A stretch of 64,000 nucleotides of DNA from Caulobacterales bacterium 32-69-10 (GCA_002280485.1 NCED01000008.1:61170-125169), one strand, 5' to 3'. Counted from the stretch's first letter, positions 17,027 to 26,635 are shown. Numbers and translations are program-made. Notes: generated by a model not told the origin, from the sequence alone.

Positions 17027-18075
17027 TCCTGTCGAAGCGGCCGGACGTCGACCGCTTCCTCAAGGCGCCGCCCTCCGATATCCGAGCGGCGCTGATCTGG
17101 GGCCGTGACCGCGGCGGCGTACACGAACGCGCCGCCATCCTGGCCTCGGCCATCGCCGAGACCCCCGACGATCCGTTCAACGTCGCCCTGCTGACCGAGT
17201 CCGACCTCGACAAGGACGGGGCGCGGCTGGAAGACGAGCTGTCGGCCCTGTCGATGATCGGCGGCCGGCGGCTGATCCGCCTGCGCATGACCGAGGGCAA
17301 GCCGGCCTCCGACCGGGCCGCGGCCGAGGCCCTGAAGCGCCATGCCGACGGCGAGCTGAACCCCGACGCCTTCTTCCTGATCGAGGCCGGGGCGCTCGAG
17401 CGCGGCTCGGCCCTGCGCAAGGCGGCCGAGGCCGCGAAGGGCGCCGCCTGCATTCCCGTCTATGAGGACGAGGTCGGCGACATCGCCCGCATCGTCCGCG
17501 AGGCCCTGGGCGCCGACCGGGTCGGCCTGACCGCCGAGGCCCTGGACCTGTTCGTCGCCCGGCTGCCCAAGGAACGCGGGGTCGCGCGCCAGGAGATCGA
17601 ACGCCTGATCCTCTACCTTGGACCCGGCAGCGGGGTCAGCGCCACGCCCGCCGACCTCGAGGCCTATCTCGGTGTCGAGCCCGAAGCCTCGCTGCAGGAC
17701 GCCGCCGTCGACGCCTTCGGCGGCCGCGCCGCCCAGGCCCAGGCGAGCTTGCGCCGATCGCGGGCGGAGGGGGAGGGGGGTCCGGCCGCCGTCCGGGCTA
17801 TCGGCATGCACCTGGGCAAGCTGCGCCGCGCCCTGGTCCTGACCGGCAACGGCGCCGGGGCGCAGGAGGCGGCCAAGGCCGCCGGCGTGTTCTGGAAATC
17901 CGAGCGCGAGTTCCTGCGCCAGCTCCGCGCCTGGAAACTGACCGACCTGGACGGCCTGCAGCCCGAGGTTCTAGAGGCCGACCGAGCCTGCAAGACCACC
18001 GGCTATCCCGACGGCCTGATCGCCGAGCGCCTCGCCCTGACCATCGCAGCGCGGGCGCGGCGGCTGGGGCTCTGA
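17023..18075 (+). CDS. holA: DNA polymerase III delta subunit
   Basis: A 350-residue clamp-loader subunit that opens the beta clamp for chromosome replication. The sequence opens with a Lys/Phe-rich segment (FLKAPPSDIRAALIWGRDRGGVHERA), has the AAA-like core with FLIEAGALERGSALRKAAE and AARQE-type helix VARQEIERLILYLG, and ends with the all-alpha collar domain. There is no Walker A motif, as is normal for delta. The GTG start overlaps the lptE stop (GTGA). It is the last gene of leuS-lptE-holA and converges on parB across 119 bp in which I see nothing distinctive. Confidence 0.93.
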   Translation: MILSKRPDVDRFLKAPPSDIRAALIWGRDRGGVHERAAILASAIAETPDDPFNVALLTESDLDKDGARLEDELSALSMIGGRRLIRLRMTEGKPASDRAAAEALKRHADGELNPDAFFLIEAGALERGSALRKAAEAAKGAACIPVYEDEVGDIARIVREALGADRVGLTAEALDLFVARLPKERGVARQEIERLILYLGPGSGVSATPADLEAYLGVEPEASLQDAAVDAFGGRAAQAQASLRRSRAEGEGGPAAVRAIGMHLGKLRRALVLTGNGAGAQEAAKAAGVFWKSEREFLRQLRAWKLTDLDGLQPEVLEADRACKTTGYPDGLIAERLALTIAARARRLGL

Positions 18076-18194
18076 GGCCGCAACCCCGGTAAAATAGGGG
18101 TAAAAAGCCCGGGATTATCAATCGCTTGCGGAGAATGCTCGCACAAACCACAACCTGTCGTACCCCTGTGCCTCTCTGTGCGTATTAGCGGGGG

Positions 18195-18999
18195 TTACTC
18201 GCCGTTGAAAAGCTGGCCGGCGGTCAGGCGCTGACACAGGTGGTCCAGCTGCTCCAGGGTCTCATAGCGGATGACAACCTGGCCGCGGCCGCCCTGGTCG
18301 TCGATCTGGACCTTGAGGCCGAGGGTCTCGGCGATGTCATCTTCCAGCGCGACGGTGTCGGGGTTACGGCCTTTACGGCTGGGTCCCGAACCCTTCCCCC
18401 CCGAACCCCTGGGCGCCGACTCGGGCCGAGCCTGGGCCTGGCGCGACAGCTGCTCGGCCTGACGGACCGACAGGTCGCGTTCGATCACGGCGCGGCCGAG
18501 GGCCACCGGGTCCGGGGCGGTGGCGATGGCGCGAGCGTGGCCGGCCGAGAGCCGCCCGGCGACCAGGTGCTCGCGCACCTCATCCGGCAGGGCCAGCAGG
18601 CGCAGGGTGTTGGCGACATGGCTGCGGCTCTTGCCGACGACCCGGGCCACCACCTCGTGGGTACGGCCGAAGCGGTCGATCAGGGCCTTGTAGGCCAGCG
18701 CCTCTTCCACCGGATTGAGGTCCGCCCGCTGAACGTTCTCGATGATGCCGATCTCCAGCACGTCGAGGTCGTCGAGCTCGCGCACCAGCACCGGCACGGC
18801 CCGCAGGCCGGCGGCCTGGGCCGCGCGCCAGCGTCGTTCGCCGGCGACGATCTGGTATTCCCCGGCATGACCGGCCATCGGCCGGACCAGTATGGGCTGC
18901 AAGATTCCCTTCTCGCGGATGGAGTCGGTCAGTTCCTCCCTCGTCCAGCAAGGCCGACAGCCCGCGCCCCAGTCCCCGTCGTCCGCCCGGTTCGGCCAT
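18195..18999 (-). pseudogene. parB: Chromosome partitioning protein ParB, disrupted by internal deletion and frameshift
   Basis: Reading leftward from ATG 18999, the first codons give the classic ParB opening GRRGLGRGLSALLDEG. That frame then runs into unrelated residues. From about 18936 the neighbouring frame takes over with EELTDSIREKGILQPILVRP, the GEYQIVAGERRWRAAQ CTP-binding motif, ENVQRADLNPVEEAL, the helix-turn-helix KSRSHVANTLRLLALP, and the C-terminal dimerisation domain ending in LTAGQLFNGE. Compared with ParB proteins, about 45 residues between the leader and EELTDS are missing, including the conserved NPxQPR stretch. A truncated product could start at TTG 18902 but would lack the ParA-contacting N terminus. 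The gene lies directly after parA, 17 bp apart. It is either a true lesion or a sequence error. Confidence 0.85.
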
Positions 19000-19016
19000 T
19001 CGTCCCTACCTGTCGT

Positions 19017-19841
19017 TCAAGCGGCGGCGCCGGCCGCGACGAGGCGGGCGCGTTCCCGCGCCACGACCTCGCGGGCCAGCTTCATATAGGCTTGGCTGCC
19101 GGAGCACTTCAGATCGTAGATCAGCACCGGCTTGCCGAACGACGGCGCTTCCGAGACCCGCACATTGCGGGGGATCACCGTGTCGTAGACCTTGTCCCCG
19201 AAGTGGCCGCGCACGTCGGCGGCGACCTGGTCCGACAGGCTGTTGCGCCGGTCGTACATGGTCAGGACCACGCCCTGGATCTCCAGCTTGGGGTTGAGGC
19301 TGGCGCGGACCAGATCGACGGTGCGCATCAGCTGGCTCAGCCCTTCCAGGGCGAAGAACTCGCACTGCAGCGGCACCAGCACCGCGTCGGCGGCGGTCAT
19401 GGCGTTGACCGTCAGCAGGTTCAGCGACGGTGGGCAGTCGATCAGGACGTAGGAGTAATGGTCCGGCCCGTCCTTTAGGCCGGTGATGGCGTTGCGCAGG
19501 CGGAAGGAGCGGCGCTCGGCGTGGCCCAGTTCGATCTCGACCCCCGATAGGTCGGCGTCCGCAGGCACCAGATCGAGGCCCGGCACCGCCGTGCCGACCG
19601 TGGCTGAGGACAGGGGCTCCTCGTTGACCAGCACGTCGTAGATGGTGGTGGTGCGCCGCGACTTCGGCACCCCGAGGCCCGTCGAGGCGTTGCCCTGGGG
19701 ATCGACATCGAGGACCAGAACCTTTTCACCGACGGCGGCGAGCGCCGTGGCCAGGTTGATGGCCGTGGTGGTCTTGCCGACGCCGCCCTTCTGGTTGGCG
19801 ATGGCCAGGACCCGCGGTTGGATGGGCGGAAGATCAGACAC
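19017..19841 (-). CDS. parA: Chromosome partitioning ATPase ParA
   Basis: A 274-residue ParA/Soj-family ATPase. The deviant Walker A KGGVGKTT is at residues 18-25, followed by LDVDPQGNASTGLG (Walker A' region) and YVLIDCPPSLNLLTVNAM (Walker B). It forms DNA-bound ATP dimers whose gradient pulls ParB-parS complexes to the new pole. I chose the GTG at 19841 because it overlaps the rsmG stop and puts the P-loop at the usual distance; upstream in-frame sequence belongs to the rsmG region. Order rsmG-parA-parB is the standard alphaproteobacterial arrangement. ParA itself appears intact, unlike ParB. Confidence 0.97.
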   Translation of the reverse strand: MSDLPPIQPRVLAIANQKGGVGKTTTAINLATALAAVGEKVLVLDVDPQGNASTGLGVPKSRRTTTIYDVLVNEEPLSSATVGTAVPGLDLVPADADLSGVEIELGHAERRSFRLRNAITGLKDGPDHYSYVLIDCPPSLNLLTVNAMTAADAVLVPLQCEFFALEGLSQLMRTVDLVRASLNPKLEIQGVVLTMYDRRNSLSDQVAADVRGHFGDKVYDTVIPRNVRVSEAPSFGKPVLIYDLKCSGSQAYMKLAREVVARERARLVAAGAAA

Positions 19842-20499
19842 GGGCGAGCCTTTCCACACTGACGATGCGACCGGAAGCGTCGCTCCGGCTGGGGATGAGC
19901 GTCGCCTCGAAATTCCAGGACTGGCGGGCGTCCGCCAGTTCCGCCTCCGCGGCCGCCCCTTTGAGGAAGAGACCACGGACCTTTCCCCGCAGGATCGGCC
20001 GAGCATAGCCGAAAAGACGTGACAGGGGGGCGCAAGCTCGCGCCGTCACCACGTCGATTCCTGTGAGTTTCACGTCTTCGGCCCGAGCGTTGTGCACGGT
20101 GACCGGCAGGGCTAGTTCCGACGCCGCCTCGCGCAGGAAGACGCAGCGCTTGCCCAGGCTTTCGATCAGGTGAACGTGCCCGCCCGGCGTATCCTTGAGC
20201 AGTATGGCCAGCACCACCCCAGGCAAGCCGCCACCAGCCCCGATATCGGCCCAGACGCGCGCTTCCGGAGCCAGGGCCAAAAGCTGAGCGCTGTCAAAGG
20301 CATGGCGGCGCCAGAACACCGCCATGGCCGAGGGCCCGACCAGGTTGATACGTTGATTCCACGTATCGAGCAGGGTCCGGTAGCGCTCAAGCTCGGCCAT
20401 TTGGGTCGCGGTGGCGCCGGTAGCGTCCGCAAACGCCGCCGCTTCGAAGGTTTGTGGAACCGCGGCGGGCTCAGGCGGCGGTGTCGGCGCGTCGGACAT
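19834..20499 (-). CDS. rsmG: 16S rRNA (guanine-527-N7)-methyltransferase
   Basis: A 221-residue SAM-dependent methyltransferase (RsmG/GidB) that modifies G527 in the 530 loop of 16S rRNA. Motifs: [15 protein letters not shown] near the N terminus, the SAM-binding stretch [34 protein letters not shown], and [16 protein letters not shown]. The ATG at 20499 ([11 protein letters not shown]) lies inside the 3' end of mnmG (overlap 29 bp), and its stop overlaps the parA start, so mnmG-rsmG-parA are tightly coupled. Confidence 0.96.
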   Translation of the reverse strand: MSDAPTPPPEPAAVPQTFEAAAFADATGATATQMAELERYRTLLDTWNQRINLVGPSAMAVFWRRHAFDSAQLLALAPEARVWADIGAGGGLPGVVLAILLKDTPGGHVHLIESLGKRCVFLREAASELALPVTVHNARAEDVKLTGIDVVTARACAPLSRLFGYARPILRGKVRGLFLKGAAAEAELADARQSWNFEATLIPSRSDASGRIVSVERLARV

Positions 20500-22330
20500 G
20501 GGCAAGTAGGGCCGTGAGCGCGCCGGGGGTGACGCCTTCGATGCGGGAGGCCTGACCCAGGGTAAGCGGCCGAACCGCGGCCAGCTTTTCACGCACCTCG
20601 TTGGAGAGGCCGCCGACCCGAGCGTAGTCGAGGGCGGGGTCCAGGCGCAGGTTCTCGTCGCGGCGGAAGGCCGCCACGTCGGCCCCCTGACGGTCGAGAT
20701 AACCGGCGTAATGGGCGTCGATCTCGATCTGCTCCCGCACCTGCGGCGACCAGTCGGCGATCTCAGGCCACACCTGAGCCAAGGCCTCGAAACCAATGTC
20801 CGGATAAGCCAGTAGCTGGGTAAGGTCACGGCGCTGACCGTCCGCATTCAGCCTCACCCCATGACGGGCGGCCTCGTGCGGCTTCAGCCCCAGGGCCTTG
20901 GCCTGCGCGCGGGCGGCGGCCAGGGCGGCGGCCTTGGCCTCGAACTGCGCGCGGCGGGCCGGTCCGACGATCCCAAATTCGATCCCGAGCGGGGTCAGCC
21001 GCTGGTCAGCGTTATCGGCGCGCAGGGTCAGGCGAAACTCGGCCCGACTGGTGAACATGCGGTAGGGCTCGGTGACGCCCCGGGTGACCAGGTCGTCGAT
21101 CATCACCCCGATATAGGCCTGATCGCGCGCGAAGCTTACGGGATCGGCCCGGCCGCCGGCGGCGAGGGCGGCGTTCAGCCCGGCGGCAAGCCCCTGCGCG
21201 CCCGCCTCCTCATAACCCGTGGTGCCGTTGATCTGGCCGGCGAGATAGAGGCCGGGCAGGCGCTTGGTCTCCAGGCCCGGGGTGAGTTCGCGCGGATCGA
21301 CGTAGTCATACTCGATGGCGTAGCCGTAGCGCCGCACCTGGACCTGCTCCAGCCCGACGATGGTGCGCAGGAACAGGTCCTGCGTCTCCTCCGACACCGA
21401 GGTCGAGACGCCATTGGGGTAGACGGTGTCGTCTTCGCGGCCTTCAGGCTCGAGGAAGATCTGGTGGCTGGTCTTGTCGGCGAAGCGGACGACCTTGTCC
21501 TCGATCGACGGGCAGTAGCGCGGGCCCTTGCCTGTGGCCCGGCCGCCGTAGACGGCGGACTCGCCCAGCCGCTCGGCGATGATCCGGTGCGTTTCTTCGT
21601 TGGTGTAAGTGACGCCGCAGGCGACCTGGTCGGCCGAGACCGCGGCGTTCATGAAGGAGAATGGGGCCGGATCGGCGTCACCTTCCTGCCGTTCGACCCG
21701 GTCCCAGGCGATGGTCGAGCCGTCGAGGCGGGCAGGGGTGCCGGTCTTGAGGCGGCCCATGGCGAAGCCCAGGCCGTACAGCCGGTCCGACAGGCCAATG
21801 GCGGGCTGGTCCCCGTGCCGGCCCGCGGCTATGCGCAACTCGCCCCGGTGGATCACGCCCTTCAGGAAGGTGCCGGTGGTCAGCACCACCGACGGGGCGC
21901 GGTATTCGTTTCCGTCCGCGTCGACGACGCCAGCCGCCCGGCCGGACTCGACGAGGAGATCCTCCGCCGCCGCAGCGCGCAGAGTCAGGCCGGGTTGCTC
22001 CGCCATCGCCGCCTGCATGGCGGCGCGGTAGAGCGCCCGGTCGATCTGGGCCCTCGGCCCGCGGACCGCCGGCCCCTTGGACCGGTTCAGCATGCGGAAC
22101 TGGATGCCGCCGGCGTCGGCCATGCGGCCCATCAATCCATCCAGCGCGTCGATCTCGCGGACGAGATGCCCCTTGCCCAGGCCGCCGATGGCCGGGTTGC
22201 ACGACATCTCGCCAATTGTTTCGAGCTTGTGGGTCAGCAGCAGGGTGCGCGCGCCAAAACGCGCCGCCGCCGCGGCGGCTTCACAGCCGGCGTGCCCGCC
22301 GCCGATGACGATGACATCCCATGCGCTCAT
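20471..22330 (-). CDS. mnmG: tRNA uridine-34 5-carboxymethylaminomethyl modification enzyme, FAD subunit
   Basis: A 619-residue FAD/NADH-dependent protein (MnmG/GidA) that, with MnmE, installs cmnm5U at the tRNA wobble position. The FAD-binding motif [15 protein letters not shown] is at residues 5-19. Other signatures are [57 protein letters not shown], and [18 protein letters not shown]. The ATG at 22330 places the dinucleotide fold at the usual position; another ATG lies four codons upstream (22342). One parS site sits 48 bp upstream of the start. Confidence 0.98.
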   Translation of the reverse strand: MSAWDVIVIGGGHAGCEAAAAAARFGARTLLLTHKLETIGEMSCNPAIGGLGKGHLVREIDALDGLMGRMADAGGIQFRMLNRSKGPAVRGPRAQIDRALYRAAMQAAMAEQPGLTLRAAAAEDLLVESGRAAGVVDADGNEYRAPSVVLTTGTFLKGVIHRGELRIAAGRHGDQPAIGLSDRLYGLGFAMGRLKTGTPARLDGSTIAWDRVERQEGDADPAPFSFMNAAVSADQVACGVTYTNEETHRIIAERLGESAVYGGRATGKGPRYCPSIEDKVVRFADKTSHQIFLEPEGREDDTVYPNGVSTSVSEETQDLFLRTIVGLEQVQVRRYGYAIEYDYVDPRELTPGLETKRLPGLYLAGQINGTTGYEEAGAQGLAAGLNAALAAGGRADPVSFARDQAYIGVMIDDLVTRGVTEPYRMFTSRAEFRLTLRADNADQRLTPLGIEFGIVGPARRAQFEAKAAALAAARAQAKALGLKPHEAARHGVRLNADGQRRDLTQLLAYPDIGFEALAQVWPEIADWSPQVREQIEIDAHYAGYLDRQGADVAAFRRDENLRLDPALDYARVGGLSNEVREKLAAVRPLTLGQASRIEGVTPGALTALLAHVRRADTAA

Positions 22331-22377
22331 GGCCGGGTACATAGGCGCGAGGGGCCGCTGCGTCTATCGCTGCGGGC

Positions 22378-22391
22378 GTTTCACGTGAAAC
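22378..22391. other. parS: parS centromere site 1
   Basis: A perfect 14-bp palindrome GTTTCACGTGAAAC, the core of the near-universal bacterial ParB binding site; the flanking bases are C and G rather than T and A. It lies in the mnmG upstream region. ParB loads here and spreads to form the partition complex. Confidence 0.93.
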
Positions 22392-22488
22392 GGTCGCGGG
22401 CGAAGACGCCCCTTTCCTCGCATTCTGGGAGGACGACTGGTGGTGGGCGCGGGCGGGGTCGGCGCGGCGGGACGGTAAAGTAGCGCCC

Positions 22489-22504
22489 TGTTTCACGTGA
22501 AACA
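22489..22504. other. parS: parS centromere site 2 (perfect 16-mer)
   Basis: TGTTTCACGTGAAACA matches the 16-bp parS consensus at every position. It is 112 bp from site 1, between mnmG and mnmE. Confidence 0.96.
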
Positions 22505-22591
22505 GGATCGTGTCTGACGGCTCACACGGTATGGCTCAAGCCTCACCCGCTTCCCGGCGAGCGCGCCCCTCGAAGGGCGGATAGGCGCCGC

Positions 22592-22607
22592 TGTTTCACG
22601 TGAAACT
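22592..22607. other. parS: parS centromere site 3, overlapping the mnmE stop codon
   Basis: TGTTTCACGTGAAACT matches 15 of 16 consensus positions. It is 103 bp from site 2, and its right end lies inside the leftward mnmE stop codon, so the end of mnmE is constrained by the site. Confidence 0.93.
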
Positions 22608-23946
22608 ATTTGCCGATGCAGAAGGTGGCGAACACGCGGTCCAGCACGGCGTCGGGGTCGATCCGCCCGGAGATGCGCTCCAGGGCCCTGGCGGCGAGAC
22701 GGGCGTCTTCGGCCACCAGTTCGGCGTCGCCGGAGGGGAGGCGGTCGATCGCACGGCGGAGGTGCTCCAGGGCCTCGGTGAGCAGGGCCCGGTGCCGAAG
22801 GCGGGTGGTGGCCGGGAAGTCAGCCCCGCTGAGCGCGGCGGTGATACGGCCGGCCATGACCCGCCGCAAGGCCAGGGTCCCGTCGGGAACCGCCACCGTG
22901 GTCTCCACCGTTTCAAGGTCGGGCCGGATCGCGGCGGCACGGTCCGCGCCGGCCGGCCGGTCGGTCTTGCTGAGCACCAGGATGTCGGTAGGGGTGACGA
23001 GCGTGGCGGCCTCCCGCCACGCCCCCGCCTCACCGCTGGCGTCCACCACCCACAGGCGCAGATCGGCGGCCTCGGCCCAGGCTCGCGCGCGGCGCACTCC
23101 CTCCGCCTCGATGGCGTCTTCAGACTCCCGGACACCGGCGGTGTCGGCGAGCAACACGCGATAGCCGTCCAGGACGAGCGGCGCCTCGATCACGTCGCGC
23201 GTGGTGCCGGGCGTCGGGGTGACAATGGCCGCGTCACGCTCGAGCAGGGCGTTGAGCAGGCTCGACTTGCCGGCGTTGGGCGCCCCCACCAGGGCGATGC
23301 GAAAGCCCTCGCGAACCCGCTCGCCCCGGGCGTCGGCCAAGCTGGCCTCCAGCTCTCCCGCCAGCCGGCCAAGCGGCCCGCTGGCCCGGGCCGCCAGCAT
23401 GTCCGGCATCTCCTCGTCGGGAAAGTCGATCTCGGCCTCCAGCCACGACAGGGCCTCGACCAGTTCGGCGCGCCAGGCGTCGTAGCGGCGGGCCAGGGCC
23501 CCGCCCAACTGGTCGAGGGCCTGGCGCCTCTGGGCGCCGGTCTCGGCGTCGACCAGGTCGGCGATGGCCTCGGCCTGGGACAGTTCCAGCCGCCCGTGCT
23601 CGAAGGCCCGGCGCGTAAACTCCCCCGGCTCGGCCAGCCGCAGCCCCAGGCCGATCAGGGCGTCCGCCACCGCCTCGACCACGGCCGGGCCGCCGTGAAG
23701 TTGCAGTTCGGCGACGTCTTCGCCGGTGAAGCTGGACGGTCCCTCGAACCACAACACCAGGGCCTCGTCGATCGGCTCGCCGCCGGCTGGATCCCACAGC
23801 CGGCGCAGGGCCGCCGCTCGCGGCCGGGGCGCAGGCCGCCCGGTCAGGGCCTCGACCGCCTCGCGGCTCGCCGGGCCCGACAACCGCATCACCGCCACCG
23901 CCGCCCGGCCCGGGGCGGTGGCCAGGGCGAAGATGGTGTCCGTCAT
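22606..23946 (-). CDS. mnmE: tRNA modification GTPase MnmE
   Basis: A 446-residue GTPase partner of MnmG in wobble-uridine modification. The N-terminal formyl-THF-binding domain begins [23 protein letters not shown]. The helical domain is interrupted by the G domain with G1 GAPNAGKSS, the TPGTTRD switch, DTAGVRE and SKTD. The C terminus ends FCIGK with the conserved catalytic cysteine. The mnmE-mnmG-rsmG-parA-parB order in one direction is a strongly conserved origin-proximal cluster. The gap to mnmG (275 bp) holds the three parS sites. Confidence 0.97.
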   Translation of the reverse strand: MTDTIFALATAPGRAAVAVMRLSGPASREAVEALTGRPAPRPRAAALRRLWDPAGGEPIDEALVLWFEGPSSFTGEDVAELQLHGGPAVVEAVADALIGLGLRLAEPGEFTRRAFEHGRLELSQAEAIADLVDAETGAQRRQALDQLGGALARRYDAWRAELVEALSWLEAEIDFPDEEMPDMLAARASGPLGRLAGELEASLADARGERVREGFRIALVGAPNAGKSSLLNALLERDAAIVTPTPGTTRDVIEAPLVLDGYRVLLADTAGVRESEDAIEAEGVRRARAWAEAADLRLWVVDASGEAGAWREAATLVTPTDILVLSKTDRPAGADRAAAIRPDLETVETTVAVPDGTLALRRVMAGRITAALSGADFPATTRLRHRALLTEALEHLRRAIDRLPSGDAELVAEDARLAARALERISGRIDPDAVLDRVFATFCIGK

Positions 23947-23950
23947 GGCC

Positions 23951-24196
23951 TCAGGGCTTGCCGCTGAACGAGCCGCCGGTCGCGGCCGTCATCATCTTCA
24001 TGAACTGCTCCTGAGCCATGCCCCCATAGGACATCCAGCTCTTCATCAGCTCTTCGGGCTGCATCATGGCGGCATTGCTCTCGAAGCGCTTGCGCACCTC
24101 CTCGACCAAATAGTCGTTCACCGGCGCCACGTCCGGAAGGCCGAGGAAGGCCCGCGCCTCCTGAGGGGTGCAATCGACGTTGACGGTCACCTTCAT
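23951..24196 (-). CDS. Small conserved alphaproteobacterial protein (DUF6489-like)
   Basis: An 81-residue cytosolic protein: [63 protein letters not shown]. The arrangement of a short beta strand followed by amphipathic helices rich in Met resembles uncharacterised DUF6489 family proteins and, distantly, phasin-like helices. The ATG at 24196 has a good ribosome binding site (GGAG six bases upstream), better than the start ten codons further out. It ends 4 bp before the mnmE start on the same strand, so it is probably co-transcribed with mnmE. Function unknown. Confidence 0.8.
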   Translation of the reverse strand: MKVTVNVDCTPQEARAFLGLPDVAPVNDYLVEEVRKRFESNAAMMQPEELMKSWMSYGGMAQEQFMKMMTAATGGSFSGKP

Positions 24197-24294
24197 CTTG
24201 TTCTCCACGGCGCAGCGGATGCGCACGTCTTTGTTATGGCCGGTCCATGGACCGATGCGCTAGTAGCCAAAGCCTACAGCCCCTGGGGGAAAGC

Positions 24295-24993
24295 ATGAGC
24301 GAGCGCATTACCGTTTCCACCGCCGACGGCGATTTCGCCGCCTACGTCGCCGCGCCAAAGGGAGACGGGCCGTTCCCCGCCGTTGTGGTGATCCAGGAAA
24401 TCTTCGGCATCAACGGCTTCGTCCGCCTGGTCGCGGACCGCCTGGCGGAGCAGGGCTACCTCGCCGTCGCCCCCGACCTGTTCTGGCGCATCGAGCCGGG
24501 CGTCGAGCTCACCGACCAATCGGAGGCCGAGTGGAAGAAGGCCTTTGAACTGATGAACGCCTTCGACCTCGACCAGGGGATCAAGGACATCGCCGCCACC
24601 ATCGACAAGGCCCGCGCCGATCCCCGCTGCAGCGGCAAGGTCGGGGCCGTGGGCTATTGCCTCGGCGGCCTGCTGGCCTTCCTGACCGCCCTGCGGACCG
24701 ACGCGGACGCCAGCGTCTCCTACTACGGCGTCAACATCGACAAGTTCCTGGGAGAAGCCGAAGGCTTCACCCGGCCGCTGATGCTGCACATCGCCGAGGA
24801 GGACGGCTTCGTGAACAAGGAAGCGCAGGCCAAGATCGTCACGGCCCTGGCCGGCAAGCCGAATATCGAGGTCCACACCTATCCGGGCCGTGACCATGCC
24901 TTCGCCCGGGACGGCGGCCAGCACTACGACGCAGCCGACGCCGGCAAGGCGGCCGACCGCACCGCCGACTTCTTCAAACGCACCCTGGGCTAG
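24295..24993 (+). CDS. Dienelactone hydrolase family protein
   Basis: A 232-residue alpha/beta hydrolase of the DLH family. The catalytic triad is visible: nucleophile Cys in GYCLGG, Asp in the IAEEDGFV strand region, and His in GRDHAFAR. The N-terminal beta strands and PAVVVIQEIFGIN are typical. Characterised members hydrolyse dienelactones, but many chromosomal paralogues have other or unknown ester substrates, and no aromatic-degradation genes are near. The ATG at 24295 follows a GGGGGAAAG ribosome-binding region. It is one of two rightward genes inside the leftward mnmE-hemE region and is followed 5 bp later by the quinone reductase. Confidence 0.9.
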   Translation: MSERITVSTADGDFAAYVAAPKGDGPFPAVVVIQEIFGINGFVRLVADRLAEQGYLAVAPDLFWRIEPGVELTDQSEAEWKKAFELMNAFDLDQGIKDIAATIDKARADPRCSGKVGAVGYCLGGLLAFLTALRTDADASVSYYGVNIDKFLGEAEGFTRPLMLHIAEEDGFVNKEAQAKIVTALAGKPNIEVHTYPGRDHAFARDGGQHYDAADAGKAADRTADFFKRTLG

Positions 24994-24998
24994 ACAGC

Positions 24999-25964
24999 AT
25001 GAAGGCGATCCAGATCGGGGCGTTCGGCGGCCCGGAGGTTATGGACCTCATCGAGCTCGACTGGCCCAAGCCCGGCCCAGGCCAGATGCTGGTCCGGCAC
25101 GAGGCGATCGGCCTGAACTTCATCGACGTCTATCAGCGGACCGGCCTCTACCCTGGACCTCTGCCTGCGGTGCTCGGCCGTGAGGCGGCCGGCATGGTGG
25201 AGCAGGTCGGCGAGGGGGTGACCCGCTTCAAACCCGGCGATCGGGTCGCCTATAACAATGAGCTCGGCGCCTATGCCGAATTCAATGTGGTCCGCGCCGA
25301 TCACGTCGTCTCCCTGCCTGACGCCGTCCCGAGCCGGCTCGCCGCCGCGTCCATGCTGAAGGGAATGACGGCCGAATTCCTGGTGCGGCGGATCTGGCCG
25401 GTCGAGGCCGGCGACACCGTGCTGGTTCACGCCGCCGCCGGCGGGGTCGGCACCATCCTGTGCCAGTGGCTCGCCCATGTCGGGGTGACGGTGATCGGCA
25501 CCGTCGGCTCGGACGCCAAGGCCGACTACGCCCGCGCCCACGGCTGCGCCGAGGTCCTCAACACCGCGACCGACGACATCGCCGCGCGCGTGCGGGAGAT
25601 CACCGGGGCCGGGGTGAAGGTCGCCTACGACTCCATCGGCAAGGCCACGGTCGACGCCAGCCTGGCCAGCCTCGCCAAGCGCGGCCTCCTGGTCTGCTAC
25701 GGCAACGCCTCCGGTCCCCCACCGCCGATCGAGCCGGGCCGCCTGGCCCGCGGCGGGTCGCTGTTCCTCACCCGGCCGACCCTGTTCGACTACATCGCCA
25801 CCACCCGGGAGCTGGACGACAGCGCCGCGGCCCTGTTCGAAGTCATCGCCTCGGGCGCCGTGCAGATCGAGATCGGCCAGTCCTTCCCGCTCTCCGAAGC
25901 CCGCGCCGCGCACGAGGCGCTGGAAGGGCGCAAGACCACCGGGGCGACGGTGCTGATCCCGTAG
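24999..25964 (+). CDS. NADPH:quinone oxidoreductase (Qor-type MDR, zinc-free)
   Basis: A 321-residue medium-chain dehydrogenase/reductase of the quinone oxidoreductase family. It has LNFIDVYQRTGLYP, LGREAAGMVEQVGEGV, the nucleotide-binding motif VLVHAAAGGVGTILCQ, and the ending EGRKTTGATVLIP. The structural-zinc cysteines of alcohol dehydrogenases are absent, as expected for this subgroup. It probably reduces quinones or enones with NADPH. It begins 5 bp after the dienelactone hydrolase gene, so the two likely form an operon; the pairing suggests detoxification of reactive carbonyls (inference). Confidence 0.92.
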   Translation: MKAIQIGAFGGPEVMDLIELDWPKPGPGQMLVRHEAIGLNFIDVYQRTGLYPGPLPAVLGREAAGMVEQVGEGVTRFKPGDRVAYNNELGAYAEFNVVRADHVVSLPDAVPSRLAAASMLKGMTAEFLVRRIWPVEAGDTVLVHAAAGGVGTILCQWLAHVGVTVIGTVGSDAKADYARAHGCAEVLNTATDDIAARVREITGAGVKVAYDSIGKATVDASLASLAKRGLLVCYGNASGPPPPIEPGRLARGGSLFLTRPTLFDYIATTRELDDSAAALFEVIASGAVQIEIGQSFPLSEARAAHEALEGRKTTGATVLIP

Positions 25965-25979
25965 CGGTATGCGGCCGCC

Positions 25980-26588
25980 TCAGGCCGCGAGCATCCGCTG
26001 AAACGCCGGCCGCTCGGTCATGCGGCGCTGATAGTCCAGGATGGGGGCGGGGACCCGGTCGGCCCGCTCCAGCAGACCCGTGACGATGCCCAGGGCGTAG
26101 ACCACCGAGATGTCGGCCAGGGTGAAGTCGTCGCCGGCGATATAGGGGTGGCGGGCCAACTGGCGGTCGACCAGGATCAGGCGCCGGAAGAATCCCTCCA
26201 GCACCATGGTGCAGGTCCAGTTGTCCTGGACCTCGGGCGGCCCCATGAACCGGGTGCCGATGATGGCGTTGAGGGGGGCGCCCAGACCTGCCTCCCCCAG
26301 GAACAGGAACTGCAGGTAGTCGGGATAGTTGGGCTGGTCCGACTTTACCGTCAGGCGACCGCCGGCGTAGCGGTCGGCCAGGTACTGCATGATGGCCACG
26401 GACTCGGTCATCATCACCTCCCCGTCGCGCATGGCCGGGATGGTCTTGGCGGGATTGACCTCGAGGAACTCCGGCGGCGGCGGCGCGCCGAAATGGAGCG
26501 GAACCACCTCATAGGGCACGCCCAGCTCCTCGGCGGCCCAGATCACCCGGGTCGATCGGCTGCGCGGCGCGTGGAAGACCTTGATCAT
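25980..26588 (-). CDS. Glutathione S-transferase
   Basis: A 202-residue GST with an N-terminal thioredoxin-fold domain (MIKVFHAPRSRSTRVIWAAEELG, NPAKTIPAM with the cis-Pro, TESVAIMQYLADRY with the Glu-Ser glutathione-binding pair) and an all-alpha C-terminal domain (YIAGDDFTLADI, the N-capping box). A Ser near residue 10 is a likely catalytic residue. The ATG at 26588 has a GGAGGG ribosome binding site; the upstream TTG is unlikely. It is the next leftward gene after rho, separated by a hairpin. Confidence 0.92.
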   Translation of the reverse strand: MIKVFHAPRSRSTRVIWAAEELGVPYEVVPLHFGAPPPPEFLEVNPAKTIPAMRDGEVMMTESVAIMQYLADRYAGGRLTVKSDQPNYPDYLQFLFLGEAGLGAPLNAIIGTRFMGPPEVQDNWTCTMVLEGFFRRLILVDRQLARHPYIAGDDFTLADISVVYALGIVTGLLERADRVPAPILDYQRRMTERPAFQRMLAA

Positions 26589-26607
26589 GGGACCCTCCAA
26601 AGTAATT

Positions 26608-26629
26608 GGGCGGCTGTTCCCAGCCGCCC
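26608..26629 (-). terminator. Hairpin downstream of rho
   Basis: A perfect 9-bp stem (GGGCGGCTG at 26608-26616 and CAGCCGCCC at 26621-26629) with a four-base loop lies just after the rho stop codon and before the GST start. On the transcribed strand it is followed by AATTACTTT, only a weak U-tract, so partial termination between rho and GST is likely. Confidence 0.55.
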
Positions 26630-26635
26630 ATAGTC

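Noticed and set aside
18580..18999. A separate small gene starting with ParB-like residues
   Set aside because: After the first 21 residues the frame reads Arg/Gly/Pro-rich sequence that is only the shifted frame of parB. It is best treated as the broken 5' end of parB, not an independent gene.
24295..25964. Horizontal acquisition of the dienelactone hydrolase/quinone reductase pair because it opposes the surrounding genes
   Set aside because: Base composition and codon use look like the neighbours, and there are no repeats, integrase or tRNA junctions; orientation alone is weak evidence.
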